This document shows positions 36,020 through 43,784 of a stretch of 64,000 nt of DNA, piece by piece. Made by a program: the position numbers and the translations under genes. Below the pieces are notes generated by a model. That model did not search any database and had not been told where the DNA came from. It saw nothing but the letters and a program-made list of their open reading frames with translations. This stretch comes from Pseudomonas chlororaphis subsp. aurantiaca (GTDB lineage Bacteria; Pseudomonadota; Gammaproteobacteria; Pseudomonadales; Pseudomonadaceae), in assembly GCF_013466605.1 (NCBI RefSeq), contig NZ_CP059162.1:1302001-1366000 (forward strand), read 5' to 3'. Numbering within the stretch: the first letter of the stretch is position 1; every line of letters starts with the position of its first letter.

Positions 36020-37011
36020 GCATGCTGATACCCGGTGAACACCAGTTGGCCGAGCCGGCCATTGTCACAGTCGAAGAATTCGAGCCGCTGCTCGTCGAGT
36101 TCAAGGCCTTCGTCGTCGACTACGTGGCCCAGCGTTCCCCCGCCCATGCACAGAAGCTGCAGGCCAGCCTGGCCAACGAAAGCGAGCTGCTGACTCTGGC
36201 GCTGGAGGCCTTCTGCCTGCGCCTGCAGACCCATGAGCGCAAGTACAACGCCCGCATCAAGCAGATGCTGGCCTGGTGGGCCACCGGCAGCAATCTCGAT
36301 GCACGCCTGGCGGACATGGGCCTGGAGCGACAGTTGCTCGACCCAGGCGATCCGGCGGCCTTTCCGCCGGTCCCCGCGGTCTACGAAAGCGACCAAGATG
36401 CGCGCCTGCGCTATTACCTGGCGCCCCATGCGCCGGCGGCGGGTTCGCGAATGCAGTATCGCCGCGAGGTGTTCACCCTCGGTGAGCGGCCGAGGGTGAA
36501 GGTGGACTCCACCGATGCGGGCGTGGTGACCGTCACCTACACCTTCGACCCGGACGGTTTCGCCGCTCAGGTCAAGGATGGCAACGGACGCCGTACCGCG
36601 CCGGGCGAAGTGCAGGTCACCGTGCTCTCACGGGAAGGCGACGGCACGCCGTCCGAAGACCTCCTCGAAGGCGTGCGCCGACACTTTGCCCGACCGGACG
36701 TGAAGCCGGAAACGGACCGGGTGACGGTGCAGGCGGCACAGATCAAGCCCTACAAGATCCGCGTGGTGGCCAAGATCAACCCGGGCCCCGATTCCGGACT
36801 GACCCAGGTCGCCACGCAGCGGCAACTCCAGGCTTACGCGGACAGCTGCCATCGCCTGGAAGGGCGGGTGGATCCGAGCTGGATCGATTACACCCTGCAT
36901 GCCGCGGGCGCGGTGCAGCTGGAAATTCTCGAACCCTTGGCGCCGATCGTCACGACGGCCTTCCAGGCGCCGTACTGCACGGATGTCGAGGTTGAGGTGC
37001 TCACGCTATGA
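36016..37011 (+). CDS. Baseplate wedge protein gpJ
   Basis: The 331-residue baseplate J-like protein forms the outer wedge and carries the fibre-bearing arm. The central domain (about 150-260) and the C-terminal RLEGRVDPSWIDYTLHAAG segment are typical of P2 gpJ. It overlaps W at its start and I at its end by 4 bases each, showing tight coupling. Confidence 0.9.
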   Translation: MSMLIPGEHQLAEPAIVTVEEFEPLLVEFKAFVVDYVAQRSPAHAQKLQASLANESELLTLALEAFCLRLQTHERKYNARIKQMLAWWATGSNLDARLADMGLERQLLDPGDPAAFPPVPAVYESDQDARLRYYLAPHAPAAGSRMQYRREVFTLGERPRVKVDSTDAGVVTVTYTFDPDGFAAQVKDGNGRRTAPGEVQVTVLSREGDGTPSEDLLEGVRRHFARPDVKPETDRVTVQAAQIKPYKIRVVAKINPGPDSGLTQVATQRQLQAYADSCHRLEGRVDPSWIDYTLHAAGAVQLEILEPLAPIVTTAFQAPYCTDVEVEVLTL

Positions 37012-37643
37012 AGGACGAAGCCGTTCACCCGAGTCTCCTGCCGGTCAACAGCTCGCCTCTGGAGCGAGCGCTCGACCTCGGTTTTGCCCGCTTGCTCGAA
37101 CGCATCGCGCCGCCGTTTCCGGAGCTGATGAGCCCCGCCGAAACACCGGTGGAATTCTTGCCTTATCTCGCGGCTGATCGGGGTGTCGGCGAGTGGCGCT
37201 CCGAAGCGCCCGAGGCCGAAAAGCGTTTGACGGTCGAGCTGGCTTGGCCCACCGCGCGTCAGGCCGGCACACGAAAGGCGCTGGAAAATGCCGCCAAGGG
37301 TTTGCAATTGATGCCCGAGGTTCGCGCCTGGTATGAGCAGACCCCGCCTGGGGCGCCCTACAGCTTTTCGGTCAGGGCCTTCACCGAGCGGCCTTACAGC
37401 GAAGAGATCGACGCGCGCCTCGATCGGCGCCTGGCGGATGCCAAAAGCGAACGCGACATCTTGACGGTATCCGTGGGCCTGAGCGCATTCGGTTCCCACT
37501 CCATCGCGGCGGCGACCGTCTGCGGCGAGTTGACCACCATCTACCCGATCGTCGTCGAGGGGCTCGAAGCCTCGGGCCAGGCCTTCATGGCCGCCGGGCT
37601 GTACAGCGTCGAAACATCCACTATTTATCCTCAGGGGTCCTAA
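37008..37643 (+). CDS. Tail protein gpI
   Basis: The 211-residue protein matches P2 gpI, which links the baseplate J wedge to the tail fibre. The segments SPLERALDLGFARLLERIAPP and LPYLAADRGVGEWRSEAPE are typical. It overlaps J by 4 bases, and the fibre gene begins at the base after its stop. Confidence 0.9.
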   Translation: MKDEAVHPSLLPVNSSPLERALDLGFARLLERIAPPFPELMSPAETPVEFLPYLAADRGVGEWRSEAPEAEKRLTVELAWPTARQAGTRKALENAAKGLQLMPEVRAWYEQTPPGAPYSFSVRAFTERPYSEEIDARLDRRLADAKSERDILTVSVGLSAFGSHSIAAATVCGELTTIYPIVVEGLEASGQAFMAAGLYSVETSTIYPQGS

Positions 37644-38282
37644 ATGGCCGACTATTACACCCTGCTCACGAATGCGGGGATCGCCTACGAAACTGCCTGC
37701 AAGGCAGCAGGCGTACCGATCAAGCTGTCGCAGATTTCCGTCGGTGACGGCGGTGGCGCGGTTTACAACCCGGCGGCGACCGATACTGTCCTCAAGCGCG
37801 AAGTCTGGCGCGGCCCGTTGAACGCCCTGTTCCAGGACGAGAAAAACCCCAGCTGGCTGCTGGCCGAAGTGACCATCCCGCCGGAGGTCGGCGGCTGGTA
37901 TGTGCGTGAAGCAGGGCTGTGGACCGACACAGGTATTCTCTACGCCATCGTCAAGTATCCGGAGTCGTTCAAGCCGGTGTTGGCGACTTCGGGGTCGGGG
38001 AAAGAGTTCTATATCCGCTCGATTTTCGAGACCAGCAATGCGTCGCTGGTGACCTTGCTGATCGACGATACGGTGGTCAAGGCCACTCGTGCCTGGGTAG
38101 CCGGGTACGTGGCGGATGAACTCGCCAAGCTTGATGCCAAGCAGTCTGTACGGGTAGCTACTACAGGCAATATTGCGTTGAAGGCGTCACAAACTATTGA
38201 TGGTGTTGCGGTCGTTGCGGGGGACAGGGTGTTGGTTGGACTTGCCCCTACAAAACCGGACACCAACTCCCCGTTAAATTGA
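37644..38282 (+). pseudogene. Tailocin 1 tail fibre, 5' part, cut by an IS
   Basis: The first 197 codons encode the normal P2-like fibre N-terminus (MADYYTLLTNAGIAYETACK) that docks on gpI/J. At 38237 the reading frame runs into IS DNA and ends at TGA 38280-38282 after 15 foreign residues. The product would be 212 residues with no receptor-binding tip. The intact gene would be 512 codons long, ending at 40514. The break falls in the common fibre motif VAGDRVLVKNQ, between its V and L-V-K. Confidence 0.92.
38232..38236 (+). repeat. Target-site duplication, left copy (TTGGT)
   Basis: TTGGT occurs exactly at both IS edges: 38232-38236 and 39564-39568. Five bases fits the IS2 group. Confidence 0.9.
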
Positions 38283-39149
38283 TGCTGGCGCCAAGCGCCT
38301 GAACTCCCTCGGTGAACGGTAATTCAAGGCGCTGTGCGGATGCTGCTCGTTGTAATGCTCGAAGGCAATTGCCAAGTTACGCAACGCCGTTTCTCGATCC
38401 GGCTTGGGCATGTGCGCCACGTAGTCACGCTTGATCGTCTTCACGAAGCTCTCGGCCATGCCGTTGCTCTGCGGGCTGCGCACCGGGGTGGTCACCGGCT
38501 GCAAGCCGATCTGTCGAGCAAACAGGCGTGTCTGTTCGGCGGTGTACGCCGAGCCGTTGTCGCTTAGCCATTGCACCGGCGTGACGGGCAGTTGATCACC
38601 AAAGCGCTTCTCCACGCTTTCCAGCATCAAGTCGCGGATATCATCGCCGCTGTACCCGGTCGGGCTCGCGACCCAGCCGATGGCCTCGCGATCACAGCAG
38701 TCCAGGGCGAAGGTCACGCTCAGTTTGGCCCCGTCCTCGCAGCGGAACTCAAAGCCGTCCGAGCACCAACGCGTATCGCTGGTTTTCACCGCAATACGGC
38801 CTTCGTGCCGACGCGGCACGCCGGGCTGTTTGAGTCGACGTTCCAACAGCAAGTTGTGATCACGCATGACCCGGTAAACTCGTTTCACGTTGATCGCCGG
38901 CAGCGACTGGGTTTCACGGGCGCGACGCAGCAATCCCCAGACACGACGGTAGCCATAGCTGGGAAGCTCGCTGACCTGTTGCTGGATTTCGACCACCAGC
39001 GCAGCATCGTCCACAGGCCTACTTCGCCGTACTTTGGGCGATACCGATTGCTTGATTCGAACCGTTAATTGCGAGCGCGCCACACCGAGACATTCGCTGA
39101 CCAGCTTCACTGGTCGTCCCCCGGCAACAAGGGTGAGTGCGCAATCCAT
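38274..39149 (-). CDS. IS2-group transposase OrfB (integrase catalytic part)
   Basis: The 291-residue protein carries the rve catalytic domain with the DDE triad Asp131 (RWCSDGFEF), Asp197 (LSDNGSAY) and Glu233 (MAESFVK), with 35 residues between the last two. An N-terminal HTH-like section (about 1-90) precedes it. It overlaps orfA by 43 bases; in IS3 elements a -1 frameshift fuses the two into OrfAB. The overlap contains CGAAAATGG, a weaker slip site than the A6G used by IS2, so the mode of fusion is uncertain. Confidence 0.95.
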   Translation of the reverse strand: MDCALTLVAGGRPVKLVSECLGVARSQLTVRIKQSVSPKVRRSRPVDDAALVVEIQQQVSELPSYGYRRVWGLLRRARETQSLPAINVKRVYRVMRDHNLLLERRLKQPGVPRRHEGRIAVKTSDTRWCSDGFEFRCEDGAKLSVTFALDCCDREAIGWVASPTGYSGDDIRDLMLESVEKRFGDQLPVTPVQWLSDNGSAYTAEQTRLFARQIGLQPVTTPVRSPQSNGMAESFVKTIKRDYVAHMPKPDRETALRNLAIAFEHYNEQHPHSALNYRSPREFRRLAPASI

Positions 39150-39499
39150 TTTCGCGACCGGGCGATCTCCACGGCCTCTTTGAGGATTTCGGCTTCCATC
39201 GTTTTCTTGCCCAGCATCCGTTGCAGTTCACGGATCTGCTTGAGCGCATCGCTCAGCTCGGAGGCAGGCACCACGGCTTCGCCAGCACTGACCGCCGACA
39301 GGCTGCCGTCCTGATACAGCTTGCGCCACAAGAACAGCTGATTGGCATTGATGCCGTTGCGCCGAGCGACGACCGACACACTTTGTCCTGGCTCAAGGCT
39401 CTCGCGAACCATGGCCAGCTTTTGCTCTGGGCTCCAGCGGCGCCGCCGCTCCTGGCCCAAAAGCTCCCCACTCTTATCGTTGCTGTTAGTCATAAACAT
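39107..39499 (-). CDS. IS2-group OrfA (HTH DNA-binding part)
   Basis: The 130-residue protein has an N-terminal helix-turn-helix (about 20-65, with [17 protein letters not shown] and [20 protein letters not shown]) and a leucine-zipper region (about 85-115). It binds the IS ends and can repress transposition. An alternative ATG lies two codons downstream (39493). Confidence 0.93.
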   Translation of the reverse strand: MFMTNSNDKSGELLGQERRRRWSPEQKLAMVRESLEPGQSVSVVARRNGINANQLFLWRKLYQDGSLSAVSAGEAVVPASELSDALKQIRELQRMLGKKTMEAEILKEAVEIARSRKWIAHSPLLPGDDQ

Positions 39500-39568
39500 A
39501 ACCGTTTGCCTATCCCTTATCGTAAGGGGGAAACAGTGTCCTGTCTTTCATGGGGCTCGTTCATTGGT

Positions 39569-40514
39569 GAAGAACCAGACGTTATCAAAAGACAATGGGC
39601 TGTATGTTGTTGCGAATGATGTTTGGGTTCGCGCAAAAGATGCTGACTCAAACTTGAAAGTAACCTCTGGCCTTAACGTATCCGTTGAACAAGGCACAAC
39701 TCAAGCTGACACGATCTGGCAGCTAGTGACCGATAGCCCTGTATTACTCGGCACTACCGCTTTGGTGTTTCAAAACATCACCTTCGGTTTTGCACCACTC
39801 AATTCACCGGTGTTCGCCGGCAGCCCGACAGCGCCAACAGCTAACATTTTTAGTAACGATGATGTTCTGGCAACGACTAAATTTGTTCAGCGCGCACTTG
39901 GCAGTTATGCCGGTCAGACGAACTATGATGTCAACACCCAGTTGACCATTGCCGACGTCGGGAAACTATCGATCTTTACTGCGCCCGGCTTGACGGCAAC
40001 GCTTCCTGACTGGAACAGCGTTCCGCCTGGTGGCTTGGTTCATCTGACAACCACTGCGGGATTGACAGTTAAAACCCGATCCGGGGAAACCATTGGGGCT
40101 GTGAACACAACCAACTTGACTAGCGTTGTGCTTCAACCAGGCAATTTTGCGGTTTTCCGGCGCCTGTTGCTGGGGCCCGGTTGGAGTTTGGACTCGGGGG
40201 ATACTGCGCTGAAGTATTCGCCGATGTTTCAAGCGTCGCTAACAGGGGCTAATGGTTACAAAAAAGACCCTAGCGGACTGATCGAGCAATGGGGACTGAT
40301 TCCTTCGTACAACACTGGGGGAAACGTTTCGGTGGTGTACCCGATAGCATTTCCCAATGGTGTGCTTTCAATCACGACCCAGCGACTGGATGGAGTCATT
40401 ACTGCCGGAACGATCGTGATCAATCAGATGCCGGCAACGGGATTCACCTTTGTTGATACTGCCGGTCCAACGGGGGATATCAATTCGATATTCTGGACTG
40501 CGAAAGGCAAGTAG
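39569..40514 (+). pseudogene. Tailocin 1 tail fibre, 3' part (receptor-binding region)
   Basis: After removing the IS and one TTGGT copy, the frame joins exactly: ...VLV|KNQTLSKDNGLYVV. The 3' part encodes about 315 residues with the module FVQRALGSY, LTIADVGKL, LKYSPMF and PSGLIEQWG, typical fibre C-terminal and tip segments. It has no start of its own. It is poorer in GC than the baseplate genes before it, as is usual for exchangeable fibre tips. The same module recurs in fibre C of tailocin 2. Confidence 0.9.
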
Positions 40515-40524
40515 GGAGCCATTT

Positions 40525-40950
40525 ATGTATTACTCACCTTCAAAGAACGGCTTTTATGATTCGGACCTTACTGGTCATCTTCCAGATGATGTCGTAGAGA
40601 TTAGCATTGAGGAGCACTTTCGCCTGTTGGAGGGGCAGAGTCAGGGACAGCTCATTTCAGCTGGTGCTGATGGGAAGCCTGCATTGAGCGCGCGTCCAAA
40701 ACTGACGTCCGAGCAATTGTCGACGGTCGAACGTTTTTGGCGAGATCGGCGATTGTCTGATACGGATGGCATAGTCGCCAGGCACCGTGATGAGCTTGAG
40801 GACGATCACGAAACGACGCTGTCACCGGACGAGTATGTTCAGTTGCAAGCTTACCGCCGGGCCTTACGTAACTGGCCGGAGACGGGGGAGTTTCCATTGT
40901 CGGAACATCGCCCCCAAGCACCTGTGTGGCTGTTGCCGCAGACCCAATAA
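40525..40950 (+). CDS. Tail fibre assembly protein (tailocin 1)
   Basis: The 141-residue protein begins MYYSPSKNGFYDSDLTG and has the Tfa-type C-terminus (RHRDELEDDHETTLSPDEY and LQAYRRALRNWPETGEFP). Such chaperones fold the cognate fibre tip. It lies 10 bases after the fibre stop and pairs with the broken fibre; its closest relative in the window is the cassette C chaperone (61885-62370). Confidence 0.85.
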   Translation: MYYSPSKNGFYDSDLTGHLPDDVVEISIEEHFRLLEGQSQGQLISAGADGKPALSARPKLTSEQLSTVERFWRDRRLSDTDGIVARHRDELEDDHETTLSPDEYVQLQAYRRALRNWPETGEFPLSEHRPQAPVWLLPQTQ

Positions 40951-40953
40951 GCG

Positions 40954-40974
40954 CCCCGAATCCCGGGGTGTTTT
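40954..40974 (+). terminator. Terminator-like hairpin after the fibre chaperone
   Basis: CCCCG and CGGGG pair across AATCC, followed by TGTTTTC. The stem is short, so termination may be partial. Confidence 0.5.
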
Positions 40975-41004
40975 CTTTCCCTCAAAAAACACTCAACACC
41001 TGCC

Positions 41005-41027
41005 AAGCCCCTCCCTCCGAGGGGCTT
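41005..41027 (+). terminator. Second hairpin before the sheath genes
   Basis: AAGCCCCT and AGGGGCTT pair across CCCTCCG and are followed by only two more T in a TTTCCC run. Together with 40954-40974 it marks a break between fibre and sheath sections. Confidence 0.45.
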
Positions 41028-41050
41028 TCCCGTTTATGGAGAAACAAAAA

Positions 41051-41272
41051 ATGGCAACCCGCCAAACCTACACCGTGCTAGTTCCATTCCCTGCCGGCGG
41101 TGGCCACTGGTCGAGCGTCGGCCAGCAACTGGAACTGCTCGATGTCGAGGCCAGTGCCCTGCGTGCAGCCGGCCGCCTGGAACTGACCCGCGTCCTTGCG
41201 GCGCGCCAACAGGCCGAACCGGCCACCCCGTCCACCAAGGCCTTGAAGGCCGCTGCCAAGAAGGCTGAATAA
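41051..41272 (+). CDS. Small tail protein upstream of the sheath gene
   Basis: ATG 41051 opens a 73-residue protein (MATRQTYTVLVPFPAGGGHW) ending in an Ala/Lys-rich tail. It starts just before the sheath gene, 2 bases after its stop, in the same position as the DUF2635 protein of tailocin 2, but sequence likeness is low. Its function is not known. Confidence 0.7.
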   Translation: MATRQTYTVLVPFPAGGGHWSSVGQQLELLDVEASALRAAGRLELTRVLAARQQAEPATPSTKALKAAAKKAE

Positions 41273-41274
41273 CC

Positions 41275-42441
41275 ATGGCTGAGGTTCTGAACTTCGAGCA
41301 CAACGGCATTACCGTCAATGCCACCGAATCCCCCGAGGCCATGGGTGGCCTGGGTGACAACGTCATCGGTCTGGTCGGCACCGCGCCGAAGGCCGACCCG
41401 CTGATTCCGCGCAATGCGCCGTTTCGCATCAACAGCTTCACCACCCAGGCCCTGCTGGATCCGACCGGCGCCGAGGAAGGCACCCTGTATCACGCGGTTT
41501 ACCAGATCCTCAAAGTGGTCAAGGTCCCGGTCTATGTGGTGATCGTCGACGAGGGCGCGACCCCGGCCGACACCGTCAACAACGTGATCGGCGGCGTCGA
41601 TGCCACCACCGGCCGCAAGCTCGGCCTGGCGGCCCTGGGCAGCGTCCCGGAAGACCTGACCATCATCGGCGCGCCGGGCTTCACCGGTACCAAGGCGGTG
41701 GCCGGCGAGTTCGCTTCTTTCGGCAAGCGCATCAAGGCCCGTGTGGTGCTGGATGGCAAGGATGTCTCGGTCGCCGACCAGGTGACCTACAGCAAGGAGC
41801 TGGGCGGCGCGGACCTGGGTTTCGACCGCTGCCTGGTGGTGCACAACATGCCGGCCGTGTACTCCAAGGCGGCCAAGAAGAACGTGTTCCTGGCGCCGTC
41901 GAGCCTGGCCATCGCCGCGCTGGCCAAGGTCAAGCAGTGGGAAAGCCCGGGCAACCAGGTGACCTACGCCGAAGACGTTTCGCGCACCGTGGAATACAAC
42001 ATTCTCGACACCTCGACCGAGGGCGACCTGCTCAACCGCTACGGCGTCAGCTACTACGCCCGTACCGTGCTCGGCGGTTTCTCGCTGCTGGGTAACCGCT
42101 CCATCACTGGCAAGTTCATCAGCTATGTCGGCCTGGAAGACGCCATCAGCCGCAAGCTGGTCAAGGCCGGGCAGAAAGCCATGGCCAAGAACCTGACCAA
42201 GTCCTTCATGGACCAGGAGGTCAAGCGCATCAATGACTGGCTGCAGACCCTGGTTGCCGACGAAACCATCCCGGGCGGCAGCGTGTACCTGCACCCCGAG
42301 CTGAACAGCGTCGAGAAGTACAAGAACGGTACCTGGTACGTGGTCATCGACTACGGCCGCTACGCGCCGAACGAGCACATGGTGTATCAGCTCAACGCCC
42401 GCGATGAAATCATCGAGCAGTTCCTGGAGGATGTTCTCTAA
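41275..42441 (+). CDS. Tail sheath protein gpFI
   Basis: The 388-residue contractile sheath subunit resembles P2 gpFI and pyocin R2 sheath. It stores the energy for tail contraction and drives the tube through the target envelope. The C-terminal domain (about 260-388) carries the conserved sheath segments, including INDWLQTLVADETIPGG. Its stop overlaps the tube ATG. Confidence 0.95.
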   Translation: MAEVLNFEHNGITVNATESPEAMGGLGDNVIGLVGTAPKADPLIPRNAPFRINSFTTQALLDPTGAEEGTLYHAVYQILKVVKVPVYVVIVDEGATPADTVNNVIGGVDATTGRKLGLAALGSVPEDLTIIGAPGFTGTKAVAGEFASFGKRIKARVVLDGKDVSVADQVTYSKELGGADLGFDRCLVVHNMPAVYSKAAKKNVFLAPSSLAIAALAKVKQWESPGNQVTYAEDVSRTVEYNILDTSTEGDLLNRYGVSYYARTVLGGFSLLGNRSITGKFISYVGLEDAISRKLVKAGQKAMAKNLTKSFMDQEVKRINDWLQTLVADETIPGGSVYLHPELNSVEKYKNGTWYVVIDYGRYAPNEHMVYQLNARDEIIEQFLEDVL

Positions 42442-42947
42442 TGTTTACCAACCGCGTAAGACAGGCCATCGCGGCCACCCTGCAAGGCCTGCCGTTGTCG
42501 GCGACCGTGGAAGAGTTCACCCCGCCGAAGATCGAATTCGACATGGAAGAGATGCGCGGCGGGCGCTTCATCGCCGAAGAAATGGCCAAGGGCGGCAAGG
42601 TGCTCAATGCCAAGCTGACCCTCCAGGGCGTAGGTCCGGAAATCATGCTCGCCCTCGGCGTGAGCGTGGGCGACGACATTCTGTTGAATGTGCGTGAAGC
42701 CGGCCAGGACCAGGATGGCAACACCTACTTCACCTACCACACGGTCGGTGGCAAGTTGAAATCCCTGGAAGAGACGATGCTGAAAATGGGTGAAAAGCCC
42801 AAGACCAACCTGGAGCTCAGCTGCCGTACCTACAACCGCCTGGAAAACGGCGTGCCGGTGATCGACATCGACGTGCGCACCCAGAAGTTCATGCTCAACG
42901 GCGTCGACATCCTCGGTGACGCGCGCCGCGCTGTGTTGATGCCGTAA
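42441..42947 (+). CDS. Tail tube protein gpFII
   Basis: The 168-residue tube subunit (MFTNRVRQAIAATLQG, with beta-rich segments and LTLQGVGPEIMLALG) stacks in hexamer rings inside the sheath. The start overlaps the sheath stop by one base (TAATG), typical for the FI-FII pair. Confidence 0.93.
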   Translation: MFTNRVRQAIAATLQGLPLSATVEEFTPPKIEFDMEEMRGGRFIAEEMAKGGKVLNAKLTLQGVGPEIMLALGVSVGDDILLNVREAGQDQDGNTYFTYHTVGGKLKSLEETMLKMGEKPKTNLELSCRTYNRLENGVPVIDIDVRTQKFMLNGVDILGDARRAVLMP

Positions 42948-42965
42948 CCCGTAACACCTCCCCTC

Positions 42966-43053
42966 TGTAGGCGCGAGCCGGCTCGCGATGACGGCCTGAC
43001 AGTCCGCATCGCCAGCGCTGTTCATCTGCTGTCGCGAGCCCGCTCGCTCCTGC
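42966..43053. repeat. REP-like inverted repeat inside the tail operon
   Basis: TGTAGGCGCGAGCCGGCTCGCGA (42966-42988) and the inverse arm near 43030-43053 (CTGTCGCGAGCCCGCTCGCT...) form the common Pseudomonas REP-type pair. It sits between the tube and E genes, an unusual place for such an element inside a phage-tail unit. Confidence 0.75.
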
Positions 43054-43074
43054 CTTTTACATAGGAATTCATTC

Positions 43075-43656
43075 ATGTCCTGGACGCCTCCGATCCATGT
43101 CCTGCTGTGCCCGATCACCGCCGACGACGAGTCGCAGATCGCGCAGATTCAGCTCAAGCCATTGTTCTACGCTGCGCAGAAAGAAGCGCTGGCCCGCGCC
43201 GGCGACGATGAGGACGATCAGTTCTTCGAGCTGGCCAAGCTGGCGACCGGCCTGTCGGTGAAAGAGCTGGACCAGCTCAAGCGACCGGACTACGTGAGCA
43301 TTGCGCAGTACGTTCACGAGATGTCGACCCGTCCGACCGCCCACTTTCTCAAACAGGCCGAGGGCGAGATCAACGAGGACAACCCGGACCAGGTGCAACT
43401 GCTGTTGCCGCTGGCCGTGGCCGGCCGGGACGTGACCTCGCTGACCCTGGAAATGCCGGCGCTGCGGGCGACCAAGGCGATGAAGAAACTCAAGACGGCC
43501 AAGGAACGCGCCGAGTTCATCACCGCCCACTGCACCGGCCTGATGATTCCCGATCTTGCCCAGCTGACGGTACCCGACTGGACCCAGCTGCAGGTTCGCA
43601 TCGACGATTTTTTAAACAAACCGGCGGCCTTCTTTCGGAGCGCGACATCGAAGTGA
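43075..43656 (+). CDS. Tail assembly chaperone gpE (two-domain form)
   Basis: The 193-residue product is the short form of a tail assembly chaperone that coats the tape measure protein. It appears to hold two copies of one domain (about 5-90 and 100-182): each has a start like a beta strand with PI/PLA, then an AxxTGL and D-x-L-x-QL motif. P2 gpE is about half this length. A slippery heptamer TTTTTTA at 43608-43614 near the end allows a -1 shift into the E' frame. Confidence 0.85.
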   Translation: MSWTPPIHVLLCPITADDESQIAQIQLKPLFYAAQKEALARAGDDEDDQFFELAKLATGLSVKELDQLKRPDYVSIAQYVHEMSTRPTAHFLKQAEGEINEDNPDQVQLLLPLAVAGRDVTSLTLEMPALRATKAMKKLKTAKERAEFITAHCTGLMIPDLAQLTVPDWTQLQVRIDDFLNKPAAFFRSATSK

Positions 43657-43778
43657 TTCTCGATGTGGTGCCGCTCATTTACTCGGTAAGTGAAGCGGAA
43701 ATCCTGGAGTGGGACGCCGGCAAGGCCTTGCGCCGCTACGACATCGCGATCACTCGCCTTGGCGTGAAACAGGAGTAG
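43614..43778 (+). CDS. gpE' extension reached by -1 frameshift
   Basis: In the -1 frame from the heptamer T-TTT-TTA (43608-43614) translation continues KQTGGLLSERDIEVILDVVP and runs about 54 codons, ending LGVKQE before TAG 43776-43778. This matches the gpE+E' layout of P2, where the long form recruits the tube. The tape measure starts 6 bases later. Confidence 0.85.
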   Translation, partial: KQTGGLLSERDIEVILDVVPLIYSVSEAEILEWDAGKALRRYDIAITRLGVKQE

Positions 43779-43784
43779 AGCGGG

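Larger units (their letters stand above)
38237..39563 (-). mobile_element. IS2-group insertion sequence (IS3 family), 1327 bp
   Basis: The element begins TGGACTTGCCCC and ends with the inverse of TGAACGAGCCCC, giving imperfect terminal inverted repeats of about 27 bases with one gap. It carries overlapping orfA and orfB on the - strand, flanked by the 5-bp duplication TTGGT. Size, ends and proteins closely match E. coli IS2 (1331 bp). It looks intact and recent: both ends, both genes and the duplication are undamaged. Confidence 0.95.

Noticed and set aside
39342..40514. Single 390-codon ORF for the 3' fibre part
   Set aside because: Its first ~75 codons are antisense IS DNA; the true fibre sequence begins at 39569 after the target duplication.
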